Assembly (NCBI GenBank): GCA_018366035.1
Contig: JAGZIW010000015.1
Span: 1-45,082 of the forward strand
Direction of reading: 5' to 3'
Origin: Butyricicoccus pullicaecorum
GTDB taxonomy: Bacteria; Bacillota; Clostridia; Oscillospirales; Butyricicoccaceae
DNA: 45,082 nucleotides
The notes under the pieces were generated by a model. The model did not search any database. It saw nothing but the letters and a program-made list of their open reading frames with translations, and was not told the DNA's origin. Of the stretch, positions 1-7,906 are shown one piece after another (the stretch's first letter is position 1; each line of letters opens with the position of its first letter). The translations under genes and the position numbers were made by a program.

Positions 1-1
1 A

Positions 2-268
2 GATGAAATGGCACGCAAGTATCTTATCAATCCTACTACATTAAAGTCCGTCTTTAAAGCTGTATACGGTACTTCTATTGCCTCACATATAAAAGAACAC
101 CGAATGAAAATGGCAACCCGTTTGCTAATAGAGACACCAAAAAGTATAAAGGAAATTGCAAAAGAAGTAGGTTACGAAAGCCAAAGTAAATTTTCTAAAA
201 CTTTTAAGGGATATTATGATGTTTTGCCAACAGAATATCGAATGTTCCATTCAAACAAATCAAAATAA
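2..268 (+). CDS. AraC-type transcription regulator, C-terminal HTH part (5' end outside window)
   Basis: The reading frame is open from the window edge, so only the last ~88 residues are visible. They form an AraC/XylS DNA-binding domain: a first helix pair (HIKEHRMKMATRLL), then IKEIAKEVGYESQSKFSKTFKGYYDVLPTEYR, which carries the family signature (I.EIA..VGY.....FS..FK...G..P..YR). The ATG at 8 lies inside the domain and is unlikely to be the true start. The ligand-binding N-terminus is missing from view, so the signal sensed is unknown. Base composition is clearly more AT-rich than the housekeeping genes, suggesting accessory DNA. Confidence 0.85.
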   Translation, partial: DEMARKYLINPTTLKSVFKAVYGTSIASHIKEHRMKMATRLLIETPKSIKEIAKEVGYESQSKFSKTFKGYYDVLPTEYRMFHSNKSK

Positions 269-326
269 TTTAATTCTCTATATAATAGCTTTAAATCAAT
301 ATTTTATGTGTAATAGGGTTTGGTAT

Positions 327-362
327 CAAAAAGAGATACTATGATAATCTCGTAGTATCTCT
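327..362 (-). terminator. Intrinsic terminator of the minus-strand XRE fragment
   Basis: A perfect 10-bp inverted repeat (AGAGATACTA / TAGTATCTCT, 332-341 and 353-362) is followed on the minus strand by a T run (TCTCTTTTTGA). It lies about 50 bp after the stop of the minus-strand HTH gene. On the plus strand there is no T run, so it is not a good terminator for the AraC gene. Confidence 0.7.
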
Positions 363-412
363 CCCTAATTGGAATATTATGTTTTTGCAAGCAGGTAAAC
401 ACAGGTTATTTC

Positions 413-559
413 TTAATATCCTTTTGTTTGGGAAACTCCGGTTTCCCATTTTGAAATTGCCTTGTCACTGACACACAATTTTTCGGCCAGCTGCTGCTGT
501 GTCAGATGATTTTTTTCTCGCAGTGCTCTGATTGCAGCACCAGTAATATAATTATTCAT
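413..559 (-). pseudogene. Truncated XRE-family HTH repressor (48 codons)
   Basis: ATG at 559 is preceded by GGAGAG (ribosome site AAAGGAGAG). The peptide begins MNNYITGAAIRALREK and contains the full XRE helix-turn-helix (LTQQQLAEKLCVSDKAISKW, then ETG). After ETG, where relatives normally continue with a GYPDI-like segment and a further effector domain, the frame reads GVSQTKGY and stops. The recognition helix is intact but the rest is lost, so I call it a truncated remnant. It may still bind DNA. AT-rich like the neighbouring AraC fragment. Confidence 0.75.
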
Positions 560-588
560 TTTACAAATCTCTCCTTTGCATATTCTTG

Positions 589-609
589 AGATAACATTAA
601 GATAACATT
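589..609. repeat. Two direct copies of AGATAACATT, 11 bp apart
   Basis: Copies at 589-598 and 600-609 give one helical turn of spacing and sit 30-50 bp upstream of the truncated XRE gene start, where an operator for its own repressor could lie. The rest of 560-743 shows no gene; it holds only a short CTACG/CGTAG hairpin at 629-641. Confidence 0.4.
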
Positions 610-743
610 TTCTCAGGCGGCAAACAACCTACGCATCGTAGAGTATCAGTAAGTTTTCTTAATATATTGGATAAATCGCAGCGGCAAACCATACAGATCA
701 AATTTCTGCTGTTTTCATGAGACAGGAGCATCGCGGAACGGCT

Positions 744-1763
744 TTATACCATTTCGGGTGTGATAACGCTTGTGGAGACATATTTGATTTGACTGCGCGG
801 CTTACGGTCGTGCATGAGAAAATCGTAGAGTGCCATAATTGCTTCATAGACCTGCGCAGAAAATTCCTGCTGCAGCACAAAATCCAGAGAGCCCGCACGC
901 AGCAGCTTGCGGTTGAGCGGGGTCAAATCGTTGGCAATGACGTGTACAGTACGCTGGATATGAGATTTATGAATACCGTCCATACAGCCAAGCACACTCT
1001 CGGTGCTCATATAGATGCCGGTGGTATGCGGGTGCTCATAGAGATAGCGTGCAACGGTATCACAGGTCAAATCGTACCGCTCATAACATTCAATGATTTC
1101 AAACCGGTCAGGTGTATAGCCAAGTTCGGTGAAACGGCTGCAAAAGCCATCGACACGGCGGCGGTGAAATTCCATATTGCCGGTGATGATGAGAAGGTTT
1201 CCCTGTCCGTTGATGGCAAGGTGCATCAGCCCACCGGCAATGCGTCCGCACTGGATTTGATTCTGCCCGACAAAGCACAGGCGGGGAGATTGGGGAAGAT
1301 CGCTGTTGTAGGTCGTGACCGCAATCCCTTTCTCTACAATCTGTGCAATTTGTGTCTGCATAATCAAATTGTCCGGCGCGTTGAGAACAAGCCCGTGCAC
1401 ACCCTGCCTGCACAGTGCCTCACAGCACTTGACATATTCGTCCGTAGAACGGCTGTGCAGTTCTTCTACAATCAGTCGGACTTCACGGCTGCCGAGCAGC
1501 CTTGTTGCCTGCCCGATTCCATGGCGGGTCTGCTCGGTGAAATAGGGCACCTCCCACTGCGGCACAATGACACCGATGCGCAGGGAGGCCCCTGCGCTTT
1601 CTCCGAAGGGCATGTGATAACCAAGCTCACGTGCAATGCGCTGGACACGTGCCCGTACTTCTGGACTGACATGTGCACGGTTGTTGATAACACGGTCAAC
1701 TGTGCCGCGTGAGACGCCAGCAGCGGCAGCGATAGAACGAATCGTTGGCTTGTTGGAAGCCAT
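744..1763 (-). CDS. LacI-family transcriptional regulator with sugar-binding domain
   Basis: 339 residues. ATG at 1763 is chosen because CGGGAGG lies 8 nt upstream and the family N-terminus starts here; the open frame continues upstream but reads as non-coding. Residues ~5-50 are the HTH (TIRSIAAAAGVSRGTVDRVIN, then a hinge helix region). The D in TVDRVIN is typical of the subgroup with a periplasmic-binding-protein-like (Peripla_BP_4) domain, which fills residues ~60-335 (RIGVIVPQWEVPYF; GIYMSTES; VHVIANDL). It faces a Gfo/Idh/MocA dehydrogenase gene across a 305-bp divergent intergenic region, so that gene is its most likely target. The inducer is probably a sugar or cyclitol; this is inference from the family. 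Confidence 0.92.
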   Translation of the reverse strand: MASNKPTIRSIAAAAGVSRGTVDRVINNRAHVSPEVRARVQRIARELGYHMPFGESAGASLRIGVIVPQWEVPYFTEQTRHGIGQATRLLGSREVRLIVEELHSRSTDEYVKCCEALCRQGVHGLVLNAPDNLIMQTQIAQIVEKGIAVTTYNSDLPQSPRLCFVGQNQIQCGRIAGGLMHLAINGQGNLLIITGNMEFHRRRVDGFCSRFTELGYTPDRFEIIECYERYDLTCDTVARYLYEHPHTTGIYMSTESVLGCMDGIHKSHIQRTVHVIANDLTPLNRKLLRAGSLDFVLQQEFSAQVYEAIMALYDFLMHDRKPRSQIKYVSTSVITPEMV

Positions 1764-1811
1764 AAAAATACCTCCCGAAGGGCAATTGGATTTTTGGTTT
1801 TTTACACCCCT

Positions 1812-1840
1812 AGTATAGCATACAATCCACTTTGTCACAA
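1812..1840 (-). promoter_or_regulatory. Sigma-A-type promoter of the LacI-family gene
   Basis: Minus strand: -35 TTGTGA (1840-1835), 17-bp spacer, -10 TATACT (1817-1812). This predicts a ~40-nt leader to the ATG at 1763. Confidence 0.7.
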
Positions 1841-1939
1841 GGCACAACAAAATAGGGTATCCCCACGCACATTCTATCGTCGCATCAGACGAAAAATGCA
1901 GGGCAAAAAAGGCATGTTTCACGAAGATAACAAGAGGCG

Positions 1940-1968
1940 TTGACAGTGGTATTTTGGCGCGGTAGAAT
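1940..1968 (+). promoter_or_regulatory. Sigma-A-type promoter of the iolG-like gene
   Basis: -35 TTGACA (1940-1945), exactly 17 bp, -10 TAGAAT (1963-1968). The leader of ~95 nt contains an imperfect inverted repeat TCGGA..TCCGA (1998-2013), a possible operator position for the divergent LacI-type regulator. Confidence 0.75.
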
Positions 1969-2068
1969 AGAGTAAGAACAGAGAAAAATTGTGTTTTCGG
2001 ACGGCAATCCGACCATATTTTACGGTATTGCCCAAAATATAATGCAAGATCACAGGAGGCATTCTACA

Positions 2069-3085
2069 ATGAAGAAAATCAAGATCGGCGTCGCTGGCTT
2101 GGGACGTCTGGGCAGAGTACATGCAAACAATATTGCGTATAAAATTCCCAATGCAGAGCTGACCGCAGCCTGCTCAATCGTGCCGGAGGAGCTCGAATAT
2201 GCAAAGAGCCATCTCGGTGTGACAGATGTATATGCAGACTTCCGTGAAATGCTCGAAAAGGCAGATATTGATGCTGTGGCAATTGTCACAACCTCCTCAG
2301 AGCATTGCTGGCAAATCGAGGCTGCGCTGGACGCAGGCAAGCATGTATTCACAGATAAGCCGCTGGGCGTAGATGTGGAGCAGTGCAAGCAGGCAGAGCG
2401 TGCTGTTGAGCGCCACCCAGAACTTACTTTCATGCTGGGCTTCATGCGCCGCTATGACAAGTCCTATGCCTATGCAAAGAAGAAGATCGAGGAGGGGGCA
2501 ATCGGTACCCCATATCTCGTGAAGGCAACAGGTATCGATCCGGAAGCTATGGTAGATGGCGCCATCAAGTTTGCAGCAACCTCGGGCGGTATTTTCCTCG
2601 ATATGGCAATTCATGATATCGACCTGATGCGTTGGTTCCTAGGCTGCGAAGCAACCGAGGTTTATGCACAGGGCTGCACCTTTAAGCACCCAGAGTTCCA
2701 GAAGGTTGGAGACGACGAGACTGCAGTGGCATGCTATAAATTTGAAAACGGTGCAATGGGCTTTGTACATGTAGGACGTACCGCACCGCACGGCTATCAT
2801 GTAGAAACCGAAATTGTTGGTACAGAGGGAAGTATTCGTATTTCTGCGATTCCGGAAAAGAATCAGGCAATGATTTACAATGTAAACGGCGCCGTAACCG
2901 AGTGCGTTGGCTCGTTCCCAGAGCGCTTTGATGAGGCATATCTGCTCGAAATGCAGGAGTTTGTAGACTGCGTATGTGAGGGCAAGCAGCCGGGCGTCAA
3001 TGTATATGACGGTACCAAGTCCACTGCAATCGGTTACGCAACAACCGAGGCATGGAAAACAGGTAAAATTGTGAAAATCGGCTAA
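2069..3085 (+). CDS. iolG: Gfo/Idh/MocA oxidoreductase, probable inositol 2-dehydrogenase
   Basis: 338 residues, start set by AGGAGG at 2054-2059. The N-terminal Rossmann fold has GVAGLGRLGRVHANNI; the conserved DKP motif (residues ~95-97, the EKP lysine of the family) is present as FTDKPLGVD. The C-terminal part carries GFMRRYDKSYAYAKKKIEEG and GGIFLDMAIHDIDLMRWFLG, where the Asp and His match the catalytic D/H pair of Bacillus IolG. NAD-dependent oxidation of myo-inositol, or of a related cyclitol or sugar, is expected. No other iol genes lie in the window, so the exact substrate is inference. It has its own promoter and terminator and is thus monocistronic, facing a LacI-family regulator. 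Confidence 0.88.
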   Translation: MKKIKIGVAGLGRLGRVHANNIAYKIPNAELTAACSIVPEELEYAKSHLGVTDVYADFREMLEKADIDAVAIVTTSSEHCWQIEAALDAGKHVFTDKPLGVDVEQCKQAERAVERHPELTFMLGFMRRYDKSYAYAKKKIEEGAIGTPYLVKATGIDPEAMVDGAIKFAATSGGIFLDMAIHDIDLMRWFLGCEATEVYAQGCTFKHPEFQKVGDDETAVACYKFENGAMGFVHVGRTAPHGYHVETEIVGTEGSIRISAIPEKNQAMIYNVNGAVTECVGSFPERFDEAYLLEMQEFVDCVCEGKQPGVNVYDGTKSTAIGYATTEAWKTGKIVKIG

Positions 3086-3134
3086 TATCCGATCTCTCTT
3101 TTCTAAGACAATGCCATATAAGATATGGCGACAG

Positions 3135-3171
3135 GCAAAACCGGCTGGATATCCAGTCGGTTTTGCTTTTT
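3135..3171 (+). terminator. Intrinsic terminator after iolG-like gene
   Basis: Near-perfect 16-bp stem (GCAAAACCGGCTGGAT against ATCCAGTCGGTTTTGC, one G-T pair) followed by TTTTT. Confidence 0.85.
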
Positions 3172-3216
3172 GATGCAGGATATGATATGCTGGAGAAAAG
3201 CATAAGGAGATTGCAT

Positions 3217-4647
3217 ATGAAGGCTTATGAGATAGAGCAGCAGGTTCGAGAAAATTTTGAATGGCTGTGCAGGGTACCGCACCCGCCAAAAGGGGAACAG
3301 GCGTTGGCACAAAAGCTGATAAAACGTCTGTCAGACGCTGGCTGGCAGCCTTGGCAGGATACGCGAGGCAATGTAATCTGTGATTTGCCCGCCGCGTCCG
3401 GACGTGAGACAGAAGCCCTTGTTGCTGTGCAGGCGCATCTGGATATGGTGTGCGCTGTGGGAGATGGGGGATCGGCGTGTGAGCCGATTCATTCCGTCGA
3501 GCGAGATGGCTGGCTGTGTACAGAGGGACAATCCTCTCTTGGTGCAGATTGCGGCGCTGGGGTGGCGGTGATGCTTTGGGCAGCGGAGCATTTGGCAGAC
3601 CGTCCGCCGATGCGCCTGATTTTCACGGTGGAAGAGGAAATTGGACTGTTGGGTGCACAGGCGCTTGACCCCAAGAGCGTTGCCGGTGTGCGCTATCTCA
3701 TCAACACAGATGGATTCCGGTGGGGACGGATTGTGATCGGTTCGGCAAGTGGCGTGCGCGAACAGTTTACCCGTCCGCTGACCTTTGCCGACGCACCAGC
3801 ATTGCCAAATGGGCGGGCATATCGCCTGACCTTGGAGGGATTTTGTGGGGGCCATTCCGGCTTTGATATGGGGCGTCCACATGAAAATGCTGTCATATTG
3901 ATGGGGGAGATCCTGCGCGAGCTGCGCATGGAATCTCCGTTTGCACTTGCACACTTTGCAGGCGGCAGCGCCTGCAATGCAATCCCATACCACTGTACGG
4001 CGGAGATATTGACCATTGCACCAGTACAGGAGGTTATAGAGCAGCTTGTGCAGCCAATCAAAGCGCGCTGGCAGCTGCGGGAACCCGAGGGACGGCTTAC
4101 GGTCGAGCAAATTGCAGTTCCCCAAAAGGTGTGGAATGGAGATGCCGCAAGTGGACTTTTGACTGTGCTGGGCGGATTTGCAGATGGGGTATATGCCATG
4201 CACCCAGTGATACCGCATGTTGTCGCAGACTCCTCTAATTTGGGGCATGTGTATGAAGCAGATGGCGCTCTGCATTTAGATGCCATGATTCGCTGTATGG
4301 ATTTGGAAGCCGAAAAAGCACTCCAAACCAGTCACAGGGCAGTGGCAGGCATGTGCGGGTTTGCGGGAACGGTGGTCAGCCGTTATCCGGCATGGCCCAG
4401 TCAGGAGCAGGGATACCTGTGCCAGACCGCTGCTGCCGCCTTTGCACATGTGACGGGGCAAAAGCCGGAAATTACCGTACAGCATGTTGGATTGGAGCCT
4501 TCCTTTCTTTTGGAGAAAAATCCGGACATGGAATGTATTTGTATAGGAATGGAAATTGAGGGCTGTCATTCGCCCAAAGAGCGGTGGAAACTGGATACCA
4601 TTGTGCCGTTTGTCTCCATGCTGTGCGAAATTTTGAAGAGTTTATAA
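3217..4647 (+). CDS. pepD: Aminoacyl-histidine dipeptidase (PepD-type, M20 family)
   Basis: 476 residues, close to the ~485 usual for PepD. ATG at 3217 follows AAGGAGA with 6-nt spacing; earlier in-frame ATGs fall in the preceding terminator region. Cytosolic zinc peptidase that cleaves dipeptides such as Xaa-His. Visible motifs in order: AHLDMV (first metal His and the catalytic-associated Asp), LGADCGAG (bridging Asp; relatives mostly have GADNGIG), TVEEEIGLLGA (catalytic Glu pair), NTDGFRWGRIVIGSASG, GGHSGFDM and the dimerisation lid domain between. The C-terminal metal His is likely in IEGCHSPKERW. Genes on either side are unrelated, so it is probably a stand-alone unit. Confidence 0.93.
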   Translation: MKAYEIEQQVRENFEWLCRVPHPPKGEQALAQKLIKRLSDAGWQPWQDTRGNVICDLPAASGRETEALVAVQAHLDMVCAVGDGGSACEPIHSVERDGWLCTEGQSSLGADCGAGVAVMLWAAEHLADRPPMRLIFTVEEEIGLLGAQALDPKSVAGVRYLINTDGFRWGRIVIGSASGVREQFTRPLTFADAPALPNGRAYRLTLEGFCGGHSGFDMGRPHENAVILMGEILRELRMESPFALAHFAGGSACNAIPYHCTAEILTIAPVQEVIEQLVQPIKARWQLREPEGRLTVEQIAVPQKVWNGDAASGLLTVLGGFADGVYAMHPVIPHVVADSSNLGHVYEADGALHLDAMIRCMDLEAEKALQTSHRAVAGMCGFAGTVVSRYPAWPSQEQGYLCQTAAAAFAHVTGQKPEITVQHVGLEPSFLLEKNPDMECICIGMEIEGCHSPKERWKLDTIVPFVSMLCEILKSL

Positions 4648-4673
4648 AAAAGCCCAAACCATTTTGGCTTGGG
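4646..4673 (-). terminator. Hairpin with minus-strand T run downstream of pepD
   Basis: Stem CCCAAACCA (4653-4661) / TGGCTTGGG (4665-4673) with the A run AAAAAA at 4646-4651, so the T run is on the minus strand. It would act as a back-stop terminator for the sirtuin operon, converging on pepD. Confidence 0.6.
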
Positions 4674-4735
4674 TAAGACTGTTAAAAGACTAAGGTTTTT
4701 TGACGTGCACACCGTACAAAATATGCCGGATAAAG

Positions 4736-4773
4736 AATGCCCGAAGCCACACCTTTGTGCGGTTTCGGGCATT
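4736..4773 (-). terminator. Strong hairpin after the sirtuin gene
   Basis: Perfect 10-bp stem AATGCCCGAA (4736-4745) / TTCGGGCATT (4764-4773) with further inner pairing. The T tract on the minus strand is weak (TTCTTTAT). Likely the first terminator of the nitroreductase-sirtuin operon. The 200-bp gap between pepD and the sirtuin gene holds only these two hairpins. Confidence 0.55.
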
Positions 4774-4848
4774 GGGTTACGTAAAGAAGGCACGCGTATG
4801 TCAAAGTCTTTATCGAGTTGGATACACGCCGTGGACATGGCAGCTCTC

Positions 4849-5568
4849 TTAGGATAGCTGAGAAAATATCTCTCCGATTGCGCCTTGTATCACAAGATTT
4901 GCCGAACGATCGGCTGGTGTCGGCGTTTTGTTAATCAGCACCAGCTTGTTGCCAGTGTAGTAGTCCAAAAGTCCGGCGGCAGGGTATACGGCGAGTGAAG
5001 TGCCTCCCACGATAAGGATATCTGCATTTTGGATATATCCGATGCTTTCTTGCAGCGTATGGGTATTGAGACTTTCTTCATAGAGCACCACATCGGGTTT
5101 GATGATACCGCCGCAGGTACAGTGCGGAACACCAGTATCCTCTGCGATTTCCTGCACCGGATAGGGCTTGTGGCAGCGCATGCAGTGGTTGCGCAGTACA
5201 CTGCCATGCAGTTCCAAAACCTTTTGTGCGCCTGCCTTTTGATGCAGACCATCGATGTTTTGGGTGATGATTGCACGCAGTTTGCCCTGACGCTCCCACT
5301 CTGCCAGCTTGCGGTGCGCTGCATTGGGCTGTGCTTGCAGACAGAGCATCTTGTCACGATAAAAACGGAAGAATTCTTCTGTCTGTGCCATAAAGAAGGT
5401 GTGAGACAGAATGGTTTCTGGTGGGAATTTATATTTTTGATGATAGAGTCCATCTACCGAGCGGAAGTCGGGAATCCCGCTTTCTGTGGATACGCCCGCG
5501 CCGCCAAAGAAAACGATGTTATCTGAAGCCTCAAGCCATGTGTTGAGTTGGTCGATTTGCTGCTGCAT
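4849..5568 (-). CDS. NAD-dependent protein deacylase, Sir2 family
   Basis: 239 residues, the usual size of a bacterial sirtuin. ATG at 5568 fits the family start; a GAGGTG ribosome site lies ~11 nt upstream, only 16 bp after the nitroreductase stop. Visible in order: the NAD loop FFGGAGVSTESGIPDFR, the catalytic ITQNIDGLHQKAG and LELHGS (catalytic His), a zinc-binding set of four Cys (CMRC and CTC), VLYEES, and the C-terminal GGTSLAVYPAAG with LVLINK. It removes acyl groups from lysine using NAD. Cotranscribed with a nitroreductase, another NAD(P)-linked enzyme. Confidence 0.96.
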   Translation of the reverse strand: MQQQIDQLNTWLEASDNIVFFGGAGVSTESGIPDFRSVDGLYHQKYKFPPETILSHTFFMAQTEEFFRFYRDKMLCLQAQPNAAHRKLAEWERQGKLRAIITQNIDGLHQKAGAQKVLELHGSVLRNHCMRCHKPYPVQEIAEDTGVPHCTCGGIIKPDVVLYEESLNTHTLQESIGYIQNADILIVGGTSLAVYPAAGLLDYYTGNKLVLINKTPTPADRSANLVIQGAIGEIFSQLS

Positions 5569-5584
5569 GATGACAAACACCTCA

Positions 5585-6106
5585 CTATTCGATGATGGTA
5601 ATCGTATGCGCCTTGCGCGGCTGTGGCTTTGTTTGGGTCTCTGCATAGCCCAGTGCAATCGAACCAATGACAATATGATCTTCCGGAATACCATATTGTG
5701 TCAGCAGAGGACGAATAGAGGGGGCATCGGTCAAGGGACGCAGCTGGTTGATCCAGCAGGTTGCAATGCCGAGTGACTGGGCTGCAAGCAGCATGGTTTG
5801 AATGGCGGCGGAACCATCTGGAAATGCGTGGATTTCATCGCGCTGGTAGGAAACGATAATATGACAGGGCGCACCATAAAAATTGTAATTCGGGCCGCGG
5901 TTGTCTGCCTGTGCCACAGCACGCGCGAGTGCAAGGCATTTCTCTGCATTGTGAATGGCCGAAAAATGCCAAAGCTGCTTTCCCATACCGGTGGGTGCCC
6001 ACTGACCAGCCTCCAAAATGGTTTCGAGATCTTGCCGGCTGATCTGCTGACTGGTGAATGCACGGGTGGAGCGACGTGCATGAATGACAGATAATACTTC
6101 GTTCAT
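5585..6106 (-). CDS. Nitroreductase family protein (FMN-dependent)
   Basis: 173 residues; ATG at 6106 follows AGGAGG with 8-nt spacing. The N-terminal VIHARRSTRAF is the FMN phosphate-binding signature of the family; ILEAGQWAPTGMG continues it, and GSIALGYAE near the C-terminus is the usual closing FMN contact. Expected to be a dimeric flavin NAD(P)H oxidoreductase; the natural substrate cannot be read from sequence. First gene of a two-gene operon with the sirtuin and preceded by a clear promoter. Confidence 0.93.
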   Translation of the reverse strand: MNEVLSVIHARRSTRAFTSQQISRQDLETILEAGQWAPTGMGKQLWHFSAIHNAEKCLALARAVAQADNRGPNYNFYGAPCHIIVSYQRDEIHAFPDGSAAIQTMLLAAQSLGIATCWINQLRPLTDAPSIRPLLTQYGIPEDHIVIGSIALGYAETQTKPQPRKAHTITIIE

Positions 6107-6139
6107 TGAATAGACCCTCCTGAAAACAATGCTACTTAC

Positions 6140-6168
6140 AGTATACCGTGCGCATGGTGGCATTGCAA
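6140..6168 (-). promoter_or_regulatory. Promoter of the nitroreductase-sirtuin operon
   Basis: Minus strand -35 TTGCAA (6168-6163), 17-bp spacer, -10 TATACT (6145-6140), ~35 bp upstream of the start codon. Confidence 0.7.
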
Positions 6169-6211
6169 GCAATGCACCGACAAAAAGTAAGATGTATTTT
6201 GTATTTTGGGC

Positions 6212-6240
6212 TGGACAAATGACCTGTGATATCGTATACT
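6212..6240 (+). promoter_or_regulatory. Promoter of tRNA-Leu
   Basis: -35 TGGACA (6212-6217), 17-bp spacer, -10 TATACT (6235-6240), 11 bp before the mature tRNA 5' end. Confidence 0.8.
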
Positions 6241-6251
6241 AGATAAGTAAC

Positions 6252-6334
6252 GCGGGTGTGGCGGAATGGCAGACGCGCCAGATTTAGGTTCTGGTGTTTT
6301 TGACGTGCAGGTTCAAGTCCTGTCACCCGCACCA
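6252..6334 (+). tRNA. tRNA-Leu (anticodon TAG)
   Basis: 83 nt including an encoded CCA. Acceptor arms GCGGGTG/CACCCGC, discriminator A. Anticodon stem CCAGA/TCTGG encloses the loop TTTAGGT with anticodon TAG. A long variable arm marks it as class II, and the T arm GCAGG-TTCAAGT-CCTGT is canonical. It stands alone with its own promoter and terminator. Confidence 0.97.
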
Positions 6335-6335
6335 A

Positions 6336-6367
6336 AAAGCCGAATGTCTTTGGACATTCGGCTTTTT
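6336..6367 (+). terminator. Terminator of tRNA-Leu
   Basis: Stem AAAGCCGAATGTC / GGACATTCGGCTTT directly after the CCA end, closed by TTTTT. Confidence 0.9.
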
Positions 6368-6714
6368 CTATTTGTGGCAAGGACATTTACTAGGAACCCT
6401 ATGCAATTATATTGATTTCTTCTTTTGACCAATCTCTCAACTGGGAGTACGGGAACGGATAAAATCATAGAGAACTTCATATCGGTGAAAATGCTGCAAT
6501 GTCCAGAAAGCATTTTCACTGTCTGAGACTGGAATTTATTTATAATATAATTTGATGAAATTTCTTAAGTTATACCGTCAGGTCGGGACATTCTATAATG
6601 CTATCTCCTTTTGCATATAAAGTAACTGGCAAAAGAACTATCATCTTTTTACTATATCTTTACTCTATTTGTTATATCATCGTTGTTTTGAAAAATAATA
6701 TTGTATGATTTACA
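6368..6714. other. AT-rich gap without a recognisable gene
   Basis: About 350 bp between the tRNA terminator and the terminator of the next minus-strand gene. Short frames exist on both strands but none has a ribosome site plus coding character. Composition is AT-rich, like the unknown gene beyond it. I see no repeat of the tRNA 3' end that would prove an attachment site. Confidence 0.5.
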
Positions 6715-6750
6715 ATAAAAAGGTGGGCGGAGAGAACCTCTCCGCTCACC
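6715..6750 (-). terminator. Terminator of the unknown 378-residue gene
   Basis: Stem GGTGAGCGGAGAG / CTCTCCGCCCACC on the minus strand followed by TTTTTATT, 14 bp after the stop codon. Confidence 0.85.
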
Positions 6751-6764
6751 CGAAAGTCGCTCGC

Positions 6765-7901
6765 TTATTGAATCATGGATTGCATATATTTGATTAGGTT
6801 TGCCGTATCTCCGGCGATACCCAAATAAGAATCGGAGAGATTGTATTTTTTGCCAAACTGCTGTACAAGAGTGCGCATATCGGAGAGCTTTGCGTTAAAG
6901 TCTGCCATAAAAGCATCCTTGCTGCTGCAATCTAGGTCAGCAAACAGGTCGGAAATTTCAAGACCAGTGTGAACGGAATCATTTTCCTTTTGCGACCAAC
7001 CGATTCCGCCATAGCCACTGTTCATGCTATTGTTTAGCTTTTGAACATTTTGGATGCTTTTTTCATAAAGCTGCCCAATGCCATCTGCAAACATATTTCC
7101 TACCGCACCATAATCTTTGCCATAATATTCGGCGATAGATTTTGCAAGACCTTTTTGAGCGTATGCAAAGGAATCCATCTGGCCTACGGAAGTTTGATTC
7201 AAAACGCTTTCCAAATCTTTGCCCAATGATTGCAGCTCAAAAAGCTGTACAACCCCGATTTCGGAGCCGCCAATAGTCAACTTGGTTTGGACGCTGTTTA
7301 AATCAATTTCTTTGCCATCCTTGATTTGCTGAGCCAGCTCCAGCACAATATCTTCCATTTGCTCCTTCATGGCGGCGACATCCTGTTCTGTATAGCTGCC
7401 ATTGGTTAGAAAATCCAAGGTGTCACGGATAAAACCGTCATCCTGAATATCGCGGAAACGGAAAGTTTCATTTTCTCCCAAGGTGCTATACTTTTGGGCA
7501 GCTTCTTTGAGAAAATCGGTGGTGTGATAAAAGAAACCATGGGTAGCGGCTCCTTTGGCAGCACTCCGGTTAGCCTCATCGGGAAATGTGATAAACTGAC
7601 CGTCTGCTCCGATCCGTGATTCCACTTTAATTCCGTCCCACAGATTTCTGACAATCGTTTTCCCATCTTCATCCACTTCAGGGAAAACTACATCAGGAGT
7701 AATATCACGGATATTGCTGTCACTAAAATCTACGGTATCGAAAGAGGGGGGAGAAAAACGTATCTGCTCACCAATGGCTGATGTGTCTTGCGAACTAGGT
7801 TGAGAACTAGGTCGATTACTGTTTTGTTTCAAAGAAACACTCCAACTACTGTTCACAAAAGCATCAGGTAATCGACCATTAACAAGAGGGATTTGTGGCA
7901 T
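6765..7901 (-). CDS. Unrecognised 378-residue protein
   Basis: I do not recognise the family. The chosen ATG (7901) has AGGTG 6 nt upstream; a GTG three codons earlier (7910) is possible but sits on the ribosome site. There is no signal peptide, membrane segment or Cys-rich motif. Residues 1-60 are low complexity, rich in Ser/Gln/Asn/Pro (SNRPSSQPSSQ). Residues ~150-240 look helical and charged (TEQDVAAMKEQMEDIVLELAQQI); ~240-300 hold an SVGQMDSFAYAQKGLAKS block; the C-terminus is again helical. Strong ribosome sites, a promoter and a terminator say it is expressed. It lies between tRNA-Leu and a transposase remnant and is more AT-rich than the core genes, so horizontal acquisition is likely. 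An 18-codon ORF ends exactly on its ribosome site. Confidence 0.85.
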   Translation of the reverse strand: MPQIPLVNGRLPDAFVNSSWSVSLKQNSNRPSSQPSSQDTSAIGEQIRFSPPSFDTVDFSDSNIRDITPDVVFPEVDEDGKTIVRNLWDGIKVESRIGADGQFITFPDEANRSAAKGAATHGFFYHTTDFLKEAAQKYSTLGENETFRFRDIQDDGFIRDTLDFLTNGSYTEQDVAAMKEQMEDIVLELAQQIKDGKEIDLNSVQTKLTIGGSEIGVVQLFELQSLGKDLESVLNQTSVGQMDSFAYAQKGLAKSIAEYYGKDYGAVGNMFADGIGQLYEKSIQNVQKLNNSMNSGYGGIGWSQKENDSVHTGLEISDLFADLDCSSKDAFMADFNAKLSDMRTLVQQFGKKYNLSDSYLGIAGDTANLIKYMQSMIQ

Positions 7902-7906
7902 AAATA

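Noticed and set aside
717..1712. 331-codon plus-strand frame opposite the LacI-type gene
   Set aside because: It is the antisense shadow of a clear regulator gene, has no ribosome site and no recognisable protein motif.
3331..4275. 314-codon minus-strand frame inside pepD
   Set aside because: Shadow of the peptidase; Cys/His-rich unstructured translation.
4669..4857. 62-codon plus-strand frame between pepD and the sirtuin gene
   Set aside because: It reads through two terminator hairpins and has no coding character.
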